Assembly: GCF_040892615.1 (NCBI RefSeq)
Contig: NZ_JBFRYC010000005.1
Span: 124,001-188,000 of the forward strand
DNA length: 64,000 bases
Reading direction: 5' to 3'
Source of the DNA: Thioclava arctica
GTDB lineage: Bacteria > Pseudomonadota > Alphaproteobacteria > Rhodobacterales > Rhodobacteraceae
Of the stretch, positions 25,588 to 34,176 are shown piece after piece (position 1 is the first letter of the stretch; every line of letters begins with the position of its first letter). The position numbers and the translations under genes are program-made. The notes below the pieces were generated by a model. The model saw nothing but the letters and a program-made list of their open reading frames with translations. It ran no database searches and had not been told where the DNA came from.

Positions 25588-26738
25588 CGCGTCGCAGGAT
25601 TTTAGGGCTCGCGATTGCCGCAGTCCTCGTTTTCGCCGGATGGTTCATCTTGACCGAACGCCCGATCAGCGTCACTGCCGCCAATGTCGAAAAAGACGTG
25701 CCCGTGCGGGTCTACGGCTTGGGCACGATTGAGGCGCGGATCGTTTCGGATTTGGGCTTTGAGGTGGGCGCAGCATTGACCCAGCTTTACGCCGATAATG
25801 GGGATAGCGTCGCAGCCGGACAAGTTCTGGCCCGTCTGAGCTCCGAGGAACAACAAGCGAGAGTTGCGCGCGCAGAGGCCGCAGTCGCGGCGGCTGCCGC
25901 CACGCTTGGCAAGGCGGAGGCGAATGAGATCCGCGCACGCGCGATCCTCACTCAGCGCGAGGCGACGAATGCGCGTCAGCAGGCCCTAGTTGGACGCAGC
26001 ACAGTTTCGACCCAAGCCGCCGAGGAGTCACAAAGCGATGTGGCGGTGGCGGCAGCCGATTTGACGGTCGCGCAAAGCGACATCGAAGTCGCGCGCTCGT
26101 TGCTTAATGACGCCAAAGCTGCCCTGCAATACGAACGGGTGTTGCTTGATCAACACGAGCTACGGGCCCCCTTCGATGGGGTCGTCGTCGAACGTCATGC
26201 CGAGGCGGGAACCGTGGTCAATGCCGGTGAGCCGATCTTTACCTTGATGGATCCTGCAACCGTTTGGACGCTCGCCTATGTGGATGAGGCCCGCGCCGGG
26301 GCGCTGGCCATCGGACAAAGCGCTGACGTGCGGTTGCGTTCGCTGCCCCATCAGGTGTTTCACGGAAAAATCGCGCGGATCGGTATCGAAAGCGACCGTG
26401 TGAACGAAGAACGCCGGGTCTGGATCTCATGTGAGCAATGTCCCACGCAAGTCTTTCTCGGAGAGCAGGCAGAAGTGCAGATCACGGTTGCCAAACTGGC
26501 CGAGGCATTGCTGATCCCTGAGATCGCGATAACCGGGTTTGACGGCGACACCGGGCGTCTCTGGATTGCGCAAGATGGCCGCGCGCATCAGGTGAGCGCC
26601 AGCTTCGGACACCGCACCGAGGATGCGCGCGTCGAGTTGCTCAGCGAACTCCCCGAGGGCGCACGCGCCATCATAAGACCGCTCAAAGGCTTGTCAGAGG
26701 GCCGCTTGGTGCGCGTCGCTGAAGGGGATGCGTCATGA
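25584..26738 (+). CDS. HlyD/DevB-like periplasmic efflux adaptor
   Basis: This 384-residue membrane fusion protein has an N-terminal membrane anchor (ILGLAIAAVLVFAGWFIL). A first lipoyl half (DNGDSVAAGQVLARL) leads into a long Ala-rich coiled coil (about residues 90-190) and the second half (LRAPFDGVVVERHAEAGTVVNAGEPIFTL). It should bridge the MacB/DevC-like permease to an outer-membrane factor, which is not in the window. It overlaps the genes on either side by four bases each. The organisation resembles DevBCA exporters; the substrate is unknown. Confidence 0.9.
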   Translation: MTRRRILGLAIAAVLVFAGWFILTERPISVTAANVEKDVPVRVYGLGTIEARIVSDLGFEVGAALTQLYADNGDSVAAGQVLARLSSEEQQARVARAEAAVAAAAATLGKAEANEIRARAILTQREATNARQQALVGRSTVSTQAAEESQSDVAVAAADLTVAQSDIEVARSLLNDAKAALQYERVLLDQHELRAPFDGVVVERHAEAGTVVNAGEPIFTLMDPATVWTLAYVDEARAGALAIGQSADVRLRSLPHQVFHGKIARIGIESDRVNEERRVWISCEQCPTQVFLGEQAEVQITVAKLAEALLIPEIAITGFDGDTGRLWIAQDGRAHQVSASFGHRTEDARVELLSELPEGARAIIRPLKGLSEGRLVRVAEGDAS

Positions 26739-27871
26739 ACCTTGCGTATCGTGACGTGCGTCACAACCTTTTCCGTTTCGTTCTGACCTGTTTGGGGCTG
26801 AGCCTTTTGATGGCGGTCGTGCTGGCAATGATCGGCATCTACAACGGTCTGGTTGCAGATGCGCTCAATATCGTGAAGGCACCCAAAGCGGATCTTTGGG
26901 TCGTTGAGGCTGGCACGCAGGGGCCGTTTGCCGAGGCGTCCAGTATTCCCAGTGAAACACGCAATGCCATTGCGCGACTGCATGGCGTGGCGGCGGCGGG
27001 CAGTCTGACCTATCAGACCGTCGAGGCACCCTTCCGGGGGGACACGTTGCGGCTTTATGTCATTGGGTATGAGCCAGGTTATCCCGGCGGCCCCGAGGTC
27101 ATTTCTGAGGGGCGATCGATTGAGAAGTCTCATTTCGAGATCGTCGCCGATGACAAATCCGGCCTGAAGGTGGGCGATGTGATCCGGCTGGGGCGGAACC
27201 CGTTTACTGTGGTCGGGCTGGTCAAAGACACGATGAATTCAGGGGGCGATCCGGCAGTGTTCATCACGTTGCGTGATGCGCAGGTGCTGCAAACGCAACT
27301 GGCCCCTGCTGCGCAACGCGTGCAGGTCGCGCGCGATCAGGGCGTTTTCAAAACGCAAGACAATGTCGCGGCGGTCATTGCCAAGTTGGAACCCGACGCA
27401 GACCCCCAAGCCGTGGCGCAAACAGTGCGTCAGTGGAAACATCTCTCGGCGCTGACCCAAGGCGATCAGGAATCCATTTTGCTGCTCTCTGTGGTGGACC
27501 GCGCAAAGCGTCAGATCGGCTTGTTTCTGGGTATTCTTCTGACGGTTTCAGCCGTGGTGATTGCGCTGATTATTTACACCATGACGATGGAAAAGCTCAA
27601 ACAAATCGCGACGTTGAAGCTGATAGGAGCGCCTGATCGCACCATCGTGGGCTTGATCGTGCAGCAATCTGTGGCGCTTGGCGCGGTCGGCTGGAGCTTT
27701 GGCTTGGTCCTCATATTGCTTGTCAAAGACTACTTTCCACGCCGCGTCGTGCTGGAACCGATCAACGCTGCGGCCCTTGCCGGAATCATTCTGGTGGTAT
27801 GCATCGCGGCAAGTGGCCTTGGCGTGCGTGCCGCGCTTAAGGTTGATCCGGCAACGGCGATCGGAGGGTAG
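26735..27871 (+). CDS. ABC transporter permease, FtsX/MacB (DevC-like)
   Basis: This 378-residue permease of the FtsX/MacB class has an N-terminal helix (FVLTCLGLSLLMAVVLAMIGIYNGLV), a large periplasmic domain (about residues 45-250) and three C-terminal helices including LGILLTVSAVVIALIIYTM and the coupling stretch MEKLKQIATLKLIGAPD. Such proteins act as mechanotransmitters driving an adaptor rather than as a channel. It is translationally coupled to the adaptor upstream and four bases ahead of the ATPase. Confidence 0.92.
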   Translation: MNLAYRDVRHNLFRFVLTCLGLSLLMAVVLAMIGIYNGLVADALNIVKAPKADLWVVEAGTQGPFAEASSIPSETRNAIARLHGVAAAGSLTYQTVEAPFRGDTLRLYVIGYEPGYPGGPEVISEGRSIEKSHFEIVADDKSGLKVGDVIRLGRNPFTVVGLVKDTMNSGGDPAVFITLRDAQVLQTQLAPAAQRVQVARDQGVFKTQDNVAAVIAKLEPDADPQAVAQTVRQWKHLSALTQGDQESILLLSVVDRAKRQIGLFLGILLTVSAVVIALIIYTMTMEKLKQIATLKLIGAPDRTIVGLIVQQSVALGAVGWSFGLVLILLVKDYFPRRVVLEPINAAALAGIILVVCIAASGLGVRAALKVDPATAIGG

Positions 27872-27875
27872 GGGG

Positions 27876-28583
27876 ATGACCGTGGATACGCGCCGCGTGA
27901 TCGTTAATGTTGCGAATGTCTCCAAGCACTATGGCGAAGGTGATGCACGTGTTGACGCTTTGAAAAGTGTTGATCTGTCGGTGCATGCGGGCGAGGTGGT
28001 GGCGCTGCTGGGGCCTTCGGGATCGGGCAAGACGACGCTGTTGAATATCATCGGCTGCATCATCGACCCGAGTGCGGGCAAGGTCATTCTGGATGACGAG
28101 CTGGTGTATGATGACCGTTGGCTGCGCGGAGATTTGCGCAAGCTTCGGCTCGACAAGATCGGGTTTATCTTTCAGTTCCACAATTTGCTGCCCTTCCTGC
28201 ACGCGCAAGACAACGTGGCTCTGGTGTTGAAGCTGGCGGGCAAATCCTCAGCCGAGGCCCAAAGGCGCGCCCTTGAATTGCTCGACTATCTGGAGGTGGG
28301 ACATCGCAAGGATGCCATGCCAGCCCTTCTGTCAGGCGGCGAGGCGCAACGCGTGGCGATCGCGCGTGCCTTGGCCAATAGCCCGCGCATCATTCTGGCC
28401 GATGAGCCCACGGCCGCACTTGACAGCAAGCGCGCGGGAATCGTGATGGATTTGCTGCGCAAACTTGCCGCCGAGCATTATGCCTGCATCATCGCCGTGA
28501 CCCATGACGAGAAGATCTACGACCGTTTTGACAAGGTCTTCCATCTGCGTGATGGGCAGCTTGACCGGGGGGAGGCGATGTGA
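27876..28583 (+). CDS. ABC transporter ATP-binding protein (LolD/MacB/DevA-like)
   Basis: This 235-residue ATPase completes the exporter. Walker A (GPSGSGKTTLLN), the Q-loop (FQFHNLLPFLHAQDN), the signature (LSGGEAQRVAIARALA) and Walker B (IILADEPTAALDSK) are intact. The gene starts at the ATG at 27876 after GGAGGGTAGGGGG; a longer reading from within the permease gene is not likely. The signature Gly-Glu-Ala form is common in the DevA subgroup. It is the last gene of the tetR operon. Confidence 0.93.
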   Translation: MTVDTRRVIVNVANVSKHYGEGDARVDALKSVDLSVHAGEVVALLGPSGSGKTTLLNIIGCIIDPSAGKVILDDELVYDDRWLRGDLRKLRLDKIGFIFQFHNLLPFLHAQDNVALVLKLAGKSSAEAQRRALELLDYLEVGHRKDAMPALLSGGEAQRVAIARALANSPRIILADEPTAALDSKRAGIVMDLLRKLAAEHYACIIAVTHDEKIYDRFDKVFHLRDGQLDRGEAM

Positions 28584-28794
28584 AGATAGTATCAATCTCA
28601 GACACCTCCCCCCTCAAAGTCGAGGTAGGCGTCTTGCGGTCCTTTCAGCATCCTCAGGACGTGGCTGTCGCAACGGATAGTGGGCGTTCATGACTGTCGT
28701 TGTTGGGTGGTCGAACCACGCTGCTTTGAATTTGCACGGCATCGTCCTGCCACACGAAATCCCAAGGCGACGAGGGAGTTATCCCTTTTCGACG
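28584..28794. other. Convergent intergenic region without a recognisable gene
   Basis: These 211 bases separate the exporter operon from apbE, which converge here. No supported reading frame, RNA or strong terminator was found. Short fragments in several frames resemble coding sequence but are broken by stops, so a decayed gene or element is possible but unproven. Confidence 0.4.
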
Positions 28795-29784
28795 TCATCT
28801 TACCCTATTCCCGGCCGCCGGCCGCCGGCCGCTGGATTTTCGTTGGTTTCCTTCCCGCGTGTCGGAATGGTCCGTCTTGGAGCGGTCTTTTTCTGACAAG
28901 AACACGGCCTCAACACCCAATCGATCAGCCAGGTCGCGCCCTGCGGCCTCGCCCAGGACCATGAACGCGCTGGCCAGTGCATCGGCCTCGACGCAGCTTG
29001 GTGCCAGAACGGTAACCGAGGCGGGGCCGTCGATCAGCGGCGCGCCGCGCGCGGGGTCCATCGTGTGGCCCAACCGCTGCGCACCGACCTGCACCCAGTG
29101 GCGGTAGTCGCCCGAGGTCGCAATCGCCGTGTCGCACAGTTCAAAGACGGAATGCATGGCGCGGATGTCCGGGTCGGGACGTTCCAGCGCCACGCTCCAG
29201 CCGCGCCCCTTGGGGCCATTCCCAAGCGCGCGCAATTCGCCGTCGATCGCGGCCAGCGCGTTGGGAATGCCCTGCGCGCCCAGCACCTCGGTCAACCGGT
29301 CCACACCATAGCCCTTGGCGATGCCCGACAGATCCAGCGTCATCTCGCCATGTTTGCGTGCGCGCAGATTGGCGCAATCCAACTCCAGCGTGGTGAAACT
29401 TGGCTGGCGTTTGCGCGCCAATGCGGCGCGGATTGCCTGCGCGTCTGCCGGGGCGGGGCCAAAGCCCCACGCGGCAATTGCATCGCCCATCGCGATCTCG
29501 AATGCGCCATCGCTGAGCCGCCCGATCTGTAGCGCCGTGTCCAGAACCGCCAACAGTTGCGCGGGCAGGTCCACCCATGACCCAAGGGGGGCCGCGTTCA
29601 GGCGCATCAGATCGCTCTCAGCGCGCCATGTCGACATTTGCGCATCGACCTGCGCAACCGCCTGCTGCAGCGCGTCTTGCAGCCCATCGCGATCCTCGGG
29701 GGCTGCAGGCAGCACGACCGACCAGCGCGTGCCCATCGTGGCACCGTTCAGCGCAAATCGGTCTTTAGTAGACGTCTTCGGCAT
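28795..29784 (-). CDS. apbE: ApbE: FAD:protein FMN transferase
   Basis: ApbE attaches FMN covalently to Thr or Ser of periplasmic or membrane redox proteins. The 329-residue protein shows the family features GATMGTRWSV at the start, TLDLSGIAKGYGVDRL, IDGELRALG, AIATSGDYRHW and GHTMDPARG. No signal peptide is visible, unlike many ApbE proteins, though its start lies inside the end of the reductase gene (20-base overlap). The last 27 or so residues (after VEAVFLSEK) form an unusual hydrophilic Ser/Arg-rich tail partly encoded by 7-base repeats, suggesting the original stop was lost. It is coupled to the PepSY-reductase and DUF2271 genes, its likely clients. Confidence 0.92.
   Translation of the reverse strand: MPKTSTKDRFALNGATMGTRWSVVLPAAPEDRDGLQDALQQAVAQVDAQMSTWRAESDLMRLNAAPLGSWVDLPAQLLAVLDTALQIGRLSDGAFEIAMGDAIAAWGFGPAPADAQAIRAALARKRQPSFTTLELDCANLRARKHGEMTLDLSGIAKGYGVDRLTEVLGAQGIPNALAAIDGELRALGNGPKGRGWSVALERPDPDIRAMHSVFELCDTAIATSGDYRHWVQVGAQRLGHTMDPARGAPLIDGPASVTVLAPSCVEADALASAFMVLGEAAGRDLADRLGVEAVFLSEKDRSKTDHSDTREGNQRKSSGRRPAAGNRVR
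28811..28831. repeat. Three tandem copies of CCGGCCG
   Basis: Three exact head-to-tail copies of the seven-base unit CCGGCCG lie inside the apbE 3' end. Because seven is not a multiple of three, a gain or loss of one copy would change the reading frame and the C-terminal tail of ApbE. Confidence 0.85.
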
Positions 29785-31972
29785 ATCGTCCCTCGGCTTT
29801 GAGAGTGGCGGGGCTTTGCCCGCTCGCGGACAGCATTTCGGCTAGGGTTTCGCGCACGCCCGCCGCCATTTCGCGCCCACCGCACACCATAATCTGCGCG
29901 CCGCCCGTCAGCAGTTGCAGTATGCGCCCGGCGTTGATTTTTAGGCTGTCTTGCACATAGTGGTGCGGCTCTTGGCGGGAATAGGCGGTTGTCAGGGTCG
30001 CAAGCTGCCCCGCGCTCTGCCAGTTGAGCAGTTCCTCATCATAAAGCAGATCGCTGGTTGGCGTGCGTGCGCCAAAGAACAGATGCATCGGGCGGCGCTT
30101 GTGATTGGCGCGCACGAATCCGGCCAAGGGGCCAATCCCGGTGCCCGCGCCGATCAAGATCACGGGGGCGCGTCCGGGGGCGGGGCGGAAATCGGGGTTG
30201 CGGCGCAAGAAGGCGGCGACACTCTCGCCCGAGGTCATCGTCGTCAACTGCCCCGAGCACAGCCCGCCCTCATGCTGGCGCACGCAAATCTCGATGAACC
30301 CATCCGCGCGCGATGACGCCAGCGAATAAAACCGTGGCACGGTCGAGCCTTGCGGCACAATGCCCAACAGATCGCCCGCCTCGAACCGGGCAAACCCCTG
30401 AGAGGTCAGGCGTTGCCACAGGCTGCGCGGGGGCAGGGCAAAGCGCAGAATGGCGGTGGGGGCGCCCACGGCCTTGCCGTAATCGCGCCGCTGGATCAGG
30501 CGCAGCGCCTCGGTGCGCGGTACTTCGGGAAGATGCGACAGCTCAAGCGGCAGACCAAGGGCCGCGCCAAGATCATGCCCCCAACGCGCGAAATCTTGCG
30601 GCGATTGGCGGTCCACCGTGGCCAAGGGGAGAAACTCGGGCCAGCCGATATCTTGCGCCGCGCGCGCCAAATCCTGCGCAAAGCCGCAAAACTGCGGAAA
30701 AGAGCGATCGCCAAAGCCCAGGATGGTGAGCGGCGCGTGCGGGGCTGCAGGCAATGCGCGGATCCGCTCGATCACGCCGCGTGCCGCACTTGGGGGGGCG
30801 CCCTCGCCATAGGTTGCGGCCAAGATGATGAAGCGTTTGGCGTGGCTATAGCGTTTCGGGTCAAACTGGCTCAGCGGGGCGACGTGGACGCCCTGACGCT
30901 GCGCCTTGAGCGCGTCGCGCAGGGTGCGCGCAAACCCCCAGCTTGTGCCTCCTTCCGAGGCGACAAGCACGACCGTCTCGGCGCTGCCTGCGGCTGTGTT
31001 GCCCTTGATCCGGCTGGCCTTGCCGCGCTGTGCCAGCCATTGCACGACCCCTGTCAGCGCAAGCGTCGGCACGTTCAGCGCCATCAGGCCAAGGATCAGC
31101 CCCAGCACAGATGCGCCGCGCCCGGTGTGCAACAACATGATAATGTTGGAAATGCGCGTCCAGATGCCGGGCGTGGCCGAAGACAGCACCTTGCCCGTGC
31201 CCGGATCGACCAATGCGGTGCCACCATCCGTCTTGAGAGTATAGACATCGGTGGGATCACTGGGCGAGGGCAGCGAGAGTTTTTCCAGCGCGGAAACCTT
31301 TGTGCTTGCTAGGATCGGTATTTGCGCAACCGGCAGCGCGGTAACCCCCGGCGTGGCGCTGGCAAAACTGGGCAGCGCGCTGTCATCGGGGATCATCGAA
31401 AACGTCAGCGCGGTCAGCCAGAGCGCCGTCAGCGAGGACAGCACCAAGCCCCCGACCGCAAAGCGCGCCAGTTCCACATGGATGCGTCCGGGCCACGGGC
31501 CACGGGTGGGCCCGAACCAACGCCGCCAGCCGCCCATCCGGCGCGCCACCAGCGCCGCGCCCGACAGCGTCAGCACCAGCATTGCCACCGCGCCCGCCGC
31601 CGTTATCCACCGCCCGGCATTGCCCAGAAACAGCGAGCGATGCAGATCGGTCAGCCACAGCTCCACCCGCGACGGATCGGCTGACCCGGCATCCTTGCCC
31701 GTTGCCGGGTCGATTACGGCCGCACCCGGTGCACCTGCCTTGAACCAATAGGCCTCGATCTGGCCCGATGGCGTGCGCCGGATCTGCTCAAGCCCCGGAT
31801 GATTGGCCGCGACCTGTTGGGTCAGCGCCGCGACCGTCAAATTCGCTGAAGCCTGAGGGGCGCTCAGATGATCAAGCGCGGGAAAGACCGAAAGCGCGGC
31901 CCCGCTGAGCGACACGACAATCACAAGCAGGGCCGCGATCAGACCGGGCCAGCGGTGGGTTAGACGCAACAT
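29765..31972 (-). CDS. PepSY-membrane flavodoxin reductase (sulfite-reductase alpha-like, NADPH)
   Basis: This 735-residue fusion should carry electrons from cytoplasmic NADPH through FAD and FMN to heme or quinone in the membrane. Residues 1 to about 330 are a PepSY_TM domain with four membrane segments (LTHRWPGLIAALLVIVVSLSGAA at the start). About 345-485 is a flavodoxin domain (VASEGGTSWGFARTL, TYGEGAPPSAARG), and about 500-735 is a ferredoxin-reductase-like FAD/NADPH module (RFYSLASSRADG, ILIGAGTGIGPLAGFVR, MVCGGREMAAGVRETL). The C-terminal YAEDVY ends in an aromatic residue, as in cytochrome P450 reductase relatives. Relatives are linked to siderophore iron reduction; in this operon extracytoplasmic electron delivery to DUF2271 seems likely but is inference. 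Confidence 0.88.
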   Translation of the reverse strand: MLRLTHRWPGLIAALLVIVVSLSGAALSVFPALDHLSAPQASANLTVAALTQQVAANHPGLEQIRRTPSGQIEAYWFKAGAPGAAVIDPATGKDAGSADPSRVELWLTDLHRSLFLGNAGRWITAAGAVAMLVLTLSGAALVARRMGGWRRWFGPTRGPWPGRIHVELARFAVGGLVLSSLTALWLTALTFSMIPDDSALPSFASATPGVTALPVAQIPILASTKVSALEKLSLPSPSDPTDVYTLKTDGGTALVDPGTGKVLSSATPGIWTRISNIIMLLHTGRGASVLGLILGLMALNVPTLALTGVVQWLAQRGKASRIKGNTAAGSAETVVLVASEGGTSWGFARTLRDALKAQRQGVHVAPLSQFDPKRYSHAKRFIILAATYGEGAPPSAARGVIERIRALPAAPHAPLTILGFGDRSFPQFCGFAQDLARAAQDIGWPEFLPLATVDRQSPQDFARWGHDLGAALGLPLELSHLPEVPRTEALRLIQRRDYGKAVGAPTAILRFALPPRSLWQRLTSQGFARFEAGDLLGIVPQGSTVPRFYSLASSRADGFIEICVRQHEGGLCSGQLTTMTSGESVAAFLRRNPDFRPAPGRAPVILIGAGTGIGPLAGFVRANHKRRPMHLFFGARTPTSDLLYDEELLNWQSAGQLATLTTAYSRQEPHHYVQDSLKINAGRILQLLTGGAQIMVCGGREMAAGVRETLAEMLSASGQSPATLKAEGRYAEDVY

Positions 31973-31987
31973 GCGATATCCTCTGGG

Positions 31988-32458
31988 TCACTCGGTAATG
32001 GTCAGGCTCTTGATGTAGCGGCGCCCGCCAATGGCTTTGCCAAGATTGGCCTTGCTCAACGGCACCACGATTTCCTTGGGGCTTTCGGGCATGTTCTCGA
32101 CCGCCGCATCGACATGCAGAACATAGCCCGCATCAAACAGCGCATCTTGTAGATCAAGCGTCACCTTGACCGAACGCCCGGAGCCGACCGAGGCCCCGGT
32201 AATGCCCGAAACTTGCGCGGCATCCCCGCCCGTTGCCTGATACCAGCCGCTGAGGTGGCGGTAGTAGCGCGCATTGCCTCCCGCCATCCACAGACTACCG
32301 ACATAGGCCCCATTCGCGTTCGTCACATACATCGCGAAATAGGCGTTATTGCCATAATAGTCGGTCATCTGGGTGCTAAAGGTGACAGGGCGCGCAGAGG
32401 CGAGACCGGGCACGGTGAGCGCGGTTGTCAGCGCCAAAGTGGTCAACAGAGTTTTCAT
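31988..32458 (-). CDS. DUF2271 periplasmic protein, possible flavinylated carrier
   Basis: The 156 residues begin with a signal peptide (MKTLLTTLALTTALTVPGLASA) and continue as a beta-rich DUF2271 domain (aromatic stretch FAMYVTNANGAYVGSLWMAGG). The core T87-G-A-S90 (VSGITGAS) resembles the D-x-x-[ST]-G-A-[ST] motif modified by ApbE, except that the usual Asp is Ser84. As DUF2271 genes recur with ApbE and PepSY proteins, it may be the covalent FMN carrier of this cluster, but the substitution weakens this. Its gene lies 15 bases before the reductase and 21 bases after an acidic protein. Confidence 0.82.
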   Translation of the reverse strand: MKTLLTTLALTTALTVPGLASARPVTFSTQMTDYYGNNAYFAMYVTNANGAYVGSLWMAGGNARYYRHLSGWYQATGGDAAQVSGITGASVGSGRSVKVTLDLQDALFDAGYVLHVDAAVENMPESPKEIVVPLSKANLGKAIGGRRYIKSLTITE

Positions 32459-32479
32459 CGGTGTCTCCTGGCTGCGCGA

Positions 32480-32917
32480 TCAGTTCGCTTGAACTTGCGG
32501 CGGGGTGGCGTTGTTGAACAAACCGTTCGCGGGCGGTGGCGCGGTGCCAGCGGGCGCGGGGTTCATGGCTTTGCTGCCCATGCCGCCGTCATCGTCATCT
32601 TCGTCGTCGTTTTCATCGTCGTGATGTTTCTTACGGCTCTTGAACCAGTGCTCGTCGCTATCGTTATCAGCGAGCACGATATGGGCGGCGGGCGCGTCGG
32701 TTTGTGCGCTGGCAATCGCGGCAGGGCTGGTTACGACCTGCGCAGAGCCGACCAGTGCAGACCCTACCAACGCAGCTGTGCTGGATGTCGATTGCATCAG
32801 CGTCGCCGTGCGCGTGACAGTGACATCAGGTGCAGGGATCGGGGCTGCGGACAATGCGCCAAAGACGCTTGTGCCAACAGCGGCGGTCAGGGCGAGAAGG
32901 GCAAATGCGGATTTCAT
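32480..32917 (-). CDS. Secreted protein with acidic His/Asp-rich tail, unknown function
   Basis: This 145-residue protein starts at the ATG at 32917, which is preceded by AAGGA at nine bases. It has a signal peptide (MKSAFALLALTAAVGTSVFG, probable cleavage after ALSAA) and a middle region rich in Ala, Ser and Thr. A low-complexity stretch follows: SRKKHHDDENDDEDDDDGG, then a Pro-rich end. I recognise no domain. The Lys/His/Asp/Glu block could bind metal or a redox partner. It is cotranscribed with DUF2271, PepSY-reductase and apbE. A longer frame to 32959 adds basic residues ahead of the signal and is less likely. Confidence 0.65.
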   Translation of the reverse strand: MKSAFALLALTAAVGTSVFGALSAAPIPAPDVTVTRTATLMQSTSSTAALVGSALVGSAQVVTSPAAIASAQTDAPAAHIVLADNDSDEHWFKSRKKHHDDENDDEDDDDGGMGSKAMNPAPAGTAPPPANGLFNNATPPQVQAN

Positions 32918-33085
32918 GGACGATTTCCTTTGTCTGTGGCGTTTCCTTGGGCCGACCATGAGGGCTGAGTCTGATAGGAGCCTGAAGCGTTGCGCCGCAG
33001 CGCTTCAGGTTCGTGTCAGGTGGGCGCGTCGATCGCTAACTTGGGGGTGAATCGACGCGCCCTGCCCCGGGGAACGGGCCCGGGA

Positions 33086-33379
33086 TCAGTCGTCGTCCTG
33101 GCGCTCTGGCTCCAAGACGCGCAACGTGCCGGGATCGAGGCGCAGCTCAACCCGGTTGCCTTTTGCGTCACGTGCTTTGACCTCGTAGCAGCCATCGTCG
33201 ATCTTGATACGGCGTACTGTCAGGCCGCGCTTTTGCATCAGCGCATTGACCGCTGCTATCGGTTGCCAATCTGCCATCGGGACGCGGCAATCATGCTCAG
33301 AGGCCAGCGCAGCCGTGCCCATGCCCGTGGCAAGAACCAAGGGCAGGGCAAGACGACGAAGACGAAAAAGACGCGGCAT
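33086..33379 (-). CDS. Small periplasmic PepSY-domain protein
   Basis: From the ATG at 33379 (GGAG eight bases before it) the protein has 97 residues. A signal peptide (LRRLALPLVLATGMGTAALA) precedes one PepSY-like unit: WQPIAAVNALMQKRGLTVRRIKIDDGCYEVKARDAK... ending in EPERQDDD. Two cysteines (in HDCRVP and DGCYEV) could form a disulfide. It is the first gene of the minus-strand redox cluster, 137 bases from the divergent response regulator. PepSY units of this kind often act as inhibitors or ligand-sensing modules and accompany two-component systems, suggesting a link to the kinase beside it. Confidence 0.8.
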   Translation of the reverse strand: MPRLFRLRRLALPLVLATGMGTAALASEHDCRVPMADWQPIAAVNALMQKRGLTVRRIKIDDGCYEVKARDAKGNRVELRLDPGTLRVLEPERQDDD

Positions 33380-33516
33380 GAAGGGCTCCGATTCAGGTCG
33401 GTTGACGCTGATGTGGCGCATGAAGCTGACGCCAACCTGAAGCGGGGGGGCGCGTCGGGTTCAGCTTGCGGTCAGCTTGGCACACGATAACCTGTAACGG
33501 CCGCTTGGAGAGTTGA

Positions 33517-34176
33517 ATGCGCATTTTGCTAATCGAAGATGATAGCGTGCTTGGCTCTGCCGTGCGCGACCAGATCGCAGCCGATGGACATTCGGTCGAT
33601 TGGATGAAGCGGCTCGATGAGGCGGGCGATGCGATGGCGGTGGCGGTCTTTGACCTTGTGCTGCTTGATCTGATGCTGCCCGACGGGCTCGGGATTGGCT
33701 TTCTGCGCAAGCTGCGTGCGCGTGGCGATGTCACCCCGGTGATCATCATGACCGCGCTTGATCAGGTGTCTGACCGGATCGACGGGCTGAATGCGGGCGC
33801 GGATGATTATCTGGTCAAACCCTTTGATTTGGAGGAACTTTCGGCCCGTATCGGTTCTGTTGCGCGCCGCTATGCGGGCAATCCCAACCCGACGATCACG
33901 CATGGCCCGCTTGAGATTGATCTGGCGGCGCGCACGATCTACCGCGATGGCAATCCGGTCGCGCTGACGGCGCGCGAATGGGTGCTGTTTGAGGCCTTTC
34001 TGAGCCGCCCTGACCAGTTATTGTCCAAAAAACAGCTTGAAGAGCGGTTCTATTCCTTTGACGCCGAGATCGAGAGCAACACCGTCGAGGTACATGTCAG
34101 CCGCCTGCGCAAGAAACTGGGGGCAGGTGTGATCGTGACCGAACGCGGGCTTGGCTATCGGTTGGGCCGACGATGA
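33517..34176 (+). CDS. OmpR/PhoB-family response regulator
   Basis: This 219-residue regulator has a receiver domain (1-115) with acidic pocket E7/D8/D9, phospho-acceptor D51 (VLLDLMLPDG), T79 and K101. A winged-helix DNA-binding domain (about 125-215) has the usual TAREWVLFEAFL and VEVHVSRLRKKLG elements. It overlaps the kinase gene by four bases (ATGA). Its promoter region (33422-33516) is shared with the divergent PepSY gene, so the system probably controls the redox cluster. Confidence 0.94.
   Translation: MRILLIEDDSVLGSAVRDQIAADGHSVDWMKRLDEAGDAMAVAVFDLVLLDLMLPDGLGIGFLRKLRARGDVTPVIIMTALDQVSDRIDGLNAGADDYLVKPFDLEELSARIGSVARRYAGNPNPTITHGPLEIDLAARTIYRDGNPVALTAREWVLFEAFLSRPDQLLSKKQLEERFYSFDAEIESNTVEVHVSRLRKKLGAGVIVTERGLGYRLGRR

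Noticed and set aside
28584..28794. Remnant of a mobile element between the exporter and apbE
   Set aside because: Short coding-like pieces exist in several frames, but no inverted ends, target duplications or transposase motifs could be recognised.
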